Of a stretch of DNA of 64,000 bases, positions 59,207 through 64,000 are shown one piece after another; the first letter of the stretch is position 1, and every line of letters starts with the position of its first letter. Source of the DNA: Tetragonia tetragonoides (lineage: Eukaryota > Streptophyta > Magnoliopsida > Caryophyllales > Aizoaceae). Location of the stretch: contig CM076145.1 of the NCBI GenBank assembly GCA_038025085.1, positions 10,947,000 to 11,010,999 on the forward strand. The letters are read 5' to 3'. Both the position numbers and the translations under genes were made by a program. The notes below the pieces were generated by a model. The model had not been told where the DNA came from. It did not search any database and worked only from the letters and a program-made list of their open reading frames with translations.

Positions 59207-60003
59207 TTTTTCTCTATCACCCTAGTCGTAAGAGCTGTTAAAACGCGTAAATACATTTCAAAAGCTTGAGTTGAAGCTTGTTTGTACTTGTAAACATCCT
59301 TGGTGTAGTTTCTCACTCCAATGAATGTAAACAAAGCTTTTGGGTGCTTTCTCTGAAAATACAACAAAAAAGAACTCAATCTCTTTCACCCTAGTCGTAT
59401 GAGGTTTTAAAACGCGTATATGCATTCAAAAGCTTAACTTGAAGCTTGTTCGTACTTGTAAACATCTTTGGTATAGTTTCTCACTCAAATGAATGCAAAG
59501 AAAACATTTGGGTGCGTTCTCTTAATATACAACACAAAAGAACTCAATCTCTTTCACCCTTGTCGTATTAGCTTTTAAAACGCTTAAATGCATTCAAAAG
59601 CTTGAGTTCAAGCTTGTTTGTAGTTGTAAACATCCTTGCGGTAGTTTCACACTCAAATGAATGTAAACAAAGCATTTGCGAGCTTTTTCTTAATATACAA
59701 CACAAAAGAACTCAATCTCTTTTCGCCTAGTCGTAAGAGCTGTTAAAACGCGTAAATGCATTCAAAAGCTTGAGTTGAAACTTGGTTGTACTTGTAAGCA
59801 TCCTTGGTGTAGTTTCTCACTCAAATGAATGCAAACAAACCATTTGGGTGATTTCTCTTAATATACAACACAAAAGAACTCAATCTCTTTCACCCTAGTC
59901 GTATGAGGTTTTAAAATGCTTAAATGCAATAAAAAGCTTCAGTTGAAGCTTGTTTATACTTGTAAACATCCTTGGTGTAATTTCTCACTCAAATGAATGC
60001 ATA
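59207..60003 (-). repeat. 168-bp satellite array, minus orientation
   Basis: About 4.7 monomers, with the GTGCGTTCTC/GCGAGCTTTT subtype pair at 59440-59720. Ends in a turn at ATGAATGCATAAAAAGCAACC. Confidence 0.92.
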
Positions 60004-60325
60004 AAAAGCAACCAAAAGCTTTGTTTGCATTCATTTGAGTGAGAAACTTAACCAAGGATGTTTACGCGTTTTAAACAGTTTCTTAATTTTATTTGCATTC
60101 ACCTTTTGAATTTACAAGTACAAACAATCAATGAATGCAAATAAAGCATTTGGGTGCTTTCTCTTAATATACAACACAAAAGAACTCAATCTCTTTCACC
60201 CTAGATGTAAGAGCTGTTAAAACGCGTAAATGCATTCAAAAGGTGGAGTTGAAGCTTGTTTGTACTTGTAAACATCCTTGGTGTAGTTTCTCACTCAAAT
60301 GAATGCAAACAAAGCATTTGGGTGC
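60004..60325 (-). repeat. Rearranged satellite with shared joint, then minus block
   Basis: A short plus piece to about 60074, the joint AAACAGTTTCTTAATTTTA, then minus satellite from about 60128. The joint and its surroundings mirror 2.19-2.33 kb. The 60128-60236 stretch is the uninterrupted version of the element 2 left flank (empty site GCATT at 60232-60236). Confidence 0.88.
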
Positions 60326-60414
60326 ATGTGAACCTTTGCCAATAAACCAAGCAGCTCTTCTAATTGATAGACCCATGAATTGAACAAGGAAAACAGAGGT
60401 AGAATCAAATTCGA
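60326..60414. other. 89-bp non-satellite insert
   Basis: Unrelated sequence from CATGTGAACCTTTGCC to ATTCGAGG between two minus satellite pieces. It is absent from the mirrored copy near 2.1 kb. One minus-strand frame stays open (FMGLSIRRAAWFIGKGSH) but no family was recognised. Confidence 0.75.
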
Positions 60415-60767
60415 GGTAAAATGCGTAAATGCATTCAAAACTCGTAAATGCATTCAAAAGATTGAGTTGAAGCTTGTTTGTACTTGTAAACATCCTTGGT
60501 TAAGTTTCTCACTCAAATGAATGCAAACAAAGCATTTGGGTGCTTTCACTTAATATACAACACAAAAGAACTCAATCTTTTTCACCCTAGTCATATGAGC
60601 TTTAAAACGCGTAAATGCATTCAAAAGCTTGAGTTGAAGCTTGTTTGTACTTGTAAACATTCTTGGTGTAGTTTCACACTGAAATGAATGCAAACAAAGC
60701 TTTTGGTTGCTTTCTCTTAAAATACAACACTAAAGACCTCAATCTCTTTCACCATAGTCATATGAGC
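60415..60767 (-). repeat. 168-bp satellite array, minus orientation
   Basis: Two monomers that mirror 1766-2040: position sums are constant at 62,533-62,534, and the ACACTGAAATG variant is shared. Ends at GTCATATGAGCTTTGAGTTC, the mirror image of the switch at 1765. Confidence 0.93.
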
Positions 60768-63700
60768 TTTGAGTTCTTTTGTGTTGTACATTAAGAGAAT
60801 GCATCCAAATACTTTGTTTGCATTCATTTGAGTGAGAAACTACACCAAGGATGTTTACAAGTACAAACAAGCTTTAACTCCACCTTTTGAATGCATTTAC
60901 GCGTTTTAACAGCTCTTACATCTAGGGTGAAAGAGATTGAGTTCTTTTGTGTTGTATATTAAGGAAAGCACCCAAATGCTTTGTTGGCATTCATTTGAGG
61001 GAGAAACTACACCAAGGATGTTTACAAGTACAAACAAGCTTTAAGTCAACCTTTTGAATGCATTTACGCATTTTGACAGCTCTTACAACTAGGGTGAAAG
61101 AGATTGAGTTCTTTTGTGTTGTATATTAAGAGAAATCACACAAATGCTTTGTTTGCATTCATTTGAGTGAGAAACTACACCAAGAATGTTTACAAGTACA
61201 AACAAGCTTCAACTCAAGCTTTTGAATGCATTTACGCGTTTTAAAAGCTCATATGACTAGGGTGAAAAAGATTGAGTTCTTTTGTGTTGTATTTTAAGAG
61301 AAAGCAACCAAAAGCTTTGTTTGAATTCATTTCAGTGAGAAACTACACCAAGAATGTTTTCAAGTACAAACAAGCTTCAACTCAAGCTTTTGAATGCATT
61401 TACGCGTTTTAAAAGCTCATATGACTAGGGTGAAAAAGATTGAGTTCTTTTGTGTTGTATATTAAGGGAAAGCACCCAAATGCTTTGTTTGGATTCATTT
61501 GAGTGAGAAACTTAACCAAGGATGTTTACAAGTACAAACAAGCTTCAACTCAAGCTTTTGAATGTATTTACGCGTTTTAACAGCTCTTACGATTAGGGTG
61601 AATGAGATTGAGGTCTTTTGTGTTGTATATTAAGAGAAAGCACCCAAATGCTTTGTTTACATTCATTTGAGTGAGAAACTACACCAAGGATGTTTACAAG
61701 TACAAACAAGCTTTAACTCCACCTTTTGAATGCATTTACGCATTTTAACAGCTCTAACAACTAGGGTGAAAGAGATTGAGTTCTTTTGTGTTGTATATTA
61801 AGAGAAATCACACAAATGCTTTGTTTGCATTCATTTGAGTGAGAAACTACACCAAGGATGTTTACAAGTACAAACAAGCTTCAACTCAAGCTTTTGAATG
61901 CATTTACGCATTTTAACAGCTCTTACAACTAGGGTGAAAGAGATTGAGTTCTTTTGTGTTGTATATGAAGAGAACGCACCCAAATGTTTTCTTTGCATTC
62001 ATTTGAGGGAGAAACTACACCAAGGATGTTTACAAGTACAAACAAGCTTCAACTCAAGCTTTTGAATGCATTTACGCGTTTTAAAAGCTCATATGACTAG
62101 GGTGAAAAAGATTGAGTTCTTTTGTGTTGTATATTAAGAGAAAGCACACAAATGCTTTGTTTGCATTCATTTGAGTCAGAAACGTCACCAAGAATGTTTA
62201 CAAGTACAAAGAAGCATCAACTCAAGCTTTTGAATGTATTTACGCGTTTTAACAGCTCTTACGATTAGGGTGAATGAGATTGAGGTCTTTTGTGTTGTAT
62301 ATTAAGAGAAAGCACCCAAATGCTTTGTTTACATTCATTTGAGTGAGAAACTACACCAAGGATGTTTACAAGTACAAACAAGCTTTAACTCCACCTTTTG
62401 AATGCATTTACGCTTTGTTTGTATTCATTTGAGGAGAAACTACACCAAAGAAGTTTACAAGTACAAACAAGTTTTAACTCCACCTTTTGAATGCATTTAC
62501 GCGTTTTAAAAGCTCATATGACTAGGGTGAAAAAGATTGAGTTCTTTTAGGTGGTATATTAAGAGAAAGCACCCAAATGCTTTGTTGGCATTCATTTGAG
62601 TGAGAAACTTAACCAAGGATGTTTACAAGTACAAACAAGCTTCAACTCAAGCTTTTGAATGTATTTACGCGTTTTAACAGCTCTTACGATTAGGGTGAAA
62701 GAGATTGAGGGCTTTTGTGTTGTATATTAAGAGAAAGCACCCAAATGCTTTGTTTGCATTCATTTGAGTGAGAAACTTAACCAAGGATGTTTACAAGTAC
62801 AAACAAGCTTTAACTCAAGCTTTTGAATGTATTTAAGCGTTTTAACAGCTCTTACGATTAGGGTGAAAGAGATTGAGGTCTTTTGTGTTGTATATTAAGA
62901 GAAAGCACCTAAATACTTTGTTTGCATTCGTTTGAGGGAGAACTTGTAAACACTGGAGTTCTTTTGTGTTGTATATTAAGAGAGAAACCATCCAATTACT
63001 TTGTTTGCATTCATTTGAGTGAGAAACTACACCAAGGATGTTTAAAACTACAAACAAGCTTCAACTCAAGATTTTGAATGCATTTACGCGTTTTGAATGC
63101 ATTTACGCGTTTAACAGCTCTTACGACTAGGGTGAGAGAGATTTGTTTGCATTCATTTGAGTGAGAAACTACACCAAGGATGTTTACAAGTACAAACATG
63201 CTTTAACTCCACCTTTTGAATGCATTTACGCTTTGTTTGCATTCATTTGAGTGAGAAACTACACCAAAGAAATTTATATGTACAAACAAGTTTTAACTCC
63301 ACCTTTTGAATGCATTTACGCGTTTTAACAGCGCTTACATCTAGGGTGAAAGAGATTGAGTTCTTTTGTGTTGTATATTAAGAGAAAGCACCCAAATGCT
63401 TTGTTTGCATTCATTTGAGTGAGAAACTACACCAAGGATGTTTACAAGTACAAACAAGCTTTAACTCCACCTTTTGAATGCATTTACGCGTTTTAACAGC
63501 TCTTACATCTAGGGTGAAAGAGATTGAGCTCTTTTGCGTTGTATATTAAGAGAAAGCACCCAAATTCTTTGTTTGCATTCATTTGAGGGAGAAACTACAC
63601 CAAGGATGTTTACAAGTACAAACAAGCTTCAACTCAAGCTTTTGAAAGCATTTACGCGTTTTAAAACCTCATACGACTAGGGTGAAAGAGATTGAGGTCT

Positions 63701-64000
63701 TTTGTGTTGTATGTTAAGAGAAAGCACCCAAATGCTTTGTTTGCATTCATTTCAGTGAGAAACTACACCAAGAATGTTTACAAGTACAAACAAGCTTCAA
63801 CTCAAGCTTTTGAATGCATTTACGAGTTTTAAAAGCTCATATGACTAGGGTGAAAAAGATTGAGTTCTTTTGTGTTGTATTTTAAGAGAAAGCAACCAAA
63901 AGCTTTGTTTGAATTCATTTCAGTGAGAAACTACACCAAGAATGTTTACAAGTACAAACAAGCTTCAACTCAAGCTTTTGAATGCATTTACGCGTTTTAA
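60768..64000 (+). repeat. 168-bp satellite array, plus orientation, to window end
   Basis: About 19 monomers. 60812-61564 is the inverted partner of 1-753 (constant sum 61,565, shared 2-base deletion at 60961). 60812-60816 is the empty site of the solo LTR. Partial monomers occur near 62410, 62940 and 63100-63240. The array continues beyond the window. Confidence 0.95.

Overview
This window is a block of plant heterochromatin, most likely from the core or edge of a centromere. No host gene, rRNA or tRNA is visible. About 47 kb of the 64 kb is one tandem satellite with a monomer of about 168 bp (roughly 280 copies). The other 16 kb or so is three LTR retrotransposons and one solo LTR, all inserted into the satellite. 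The retrotransposons are Ty3/gypsy chromoviruses. Their GPF-type integrase tail, the polyprotein that runs on into the 3' LTR, the tRNA-iMet primer site and the TGATG-type LTR ends fit the CRM (centromeric retrotransposon) lineage, as far as can be judged by eye. CRM elements prefer centromeres, so satellite plus CRM points to a flowering-plant centromere. The species cannot be named from the sequence, and the satellite was not recognised.

Layout. At 1-2611 is satellite interrupted by a 963-bp solo LTR (754-1716). Element 1 is at 2612-7561 (minus strand, 662-bp LTRs, TSD TCTTT). At 7562-14416 is satellite in both orientations with a 194-bp foreign patch at 9820. Element 2 is at 14417-19618 (minus, 784-bp LTRs, TSD GCATT). 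At 19619-28249 is satellite, including a 1,438-bp higher-order repeat. Element 3 is at 28250-33475 (plus, 784-bp LTRs, TSD CAACT). From 33476 to 64000 is satellite built from duplicated and inverted blocks, including a tandem duplication of about 11 kb (about 38.9-47.5 kb and about 50.3-58.3 kb).

The retrotransposons. Elements 2 and 3 are one family and are deletion derivatives of the same parental reading frame. Element 2 keeps gag, protease, RT and RNase H but has lost 807 bp of integrase and has one stop codon. Element 3 keeps all of pol but has lost 90 bp and 693 bp of gag. Adding the lost bases back gives 4,407 nt for both, an independent check on the deletion sizes. Element 1 is a second family of the same lineage, with an in-frame loss of RNase H and integrase core. 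None is autonomous alone, yet all have matched LTRs and perfect 5-bp TSDs, so they moved recently.

The satellite. Orientation switches more than 20 times within 48 kb. Length differences between duplicated blocks fall in steps of 168 bp, as expected from unequal exchange or slippage. The first 2.4 kb is an inverted copy of sequence at about 60-61.6 kb. That copy, and other duplicated blocks, preserve empty sites for the solo LTR, element 2 and element 3, so the insertions can be ordered after the duplications. In the repeat entries, '+' means the monomer reads CCAAGGATGTTTACAAG on the given strand and '-' means its reverse complement.
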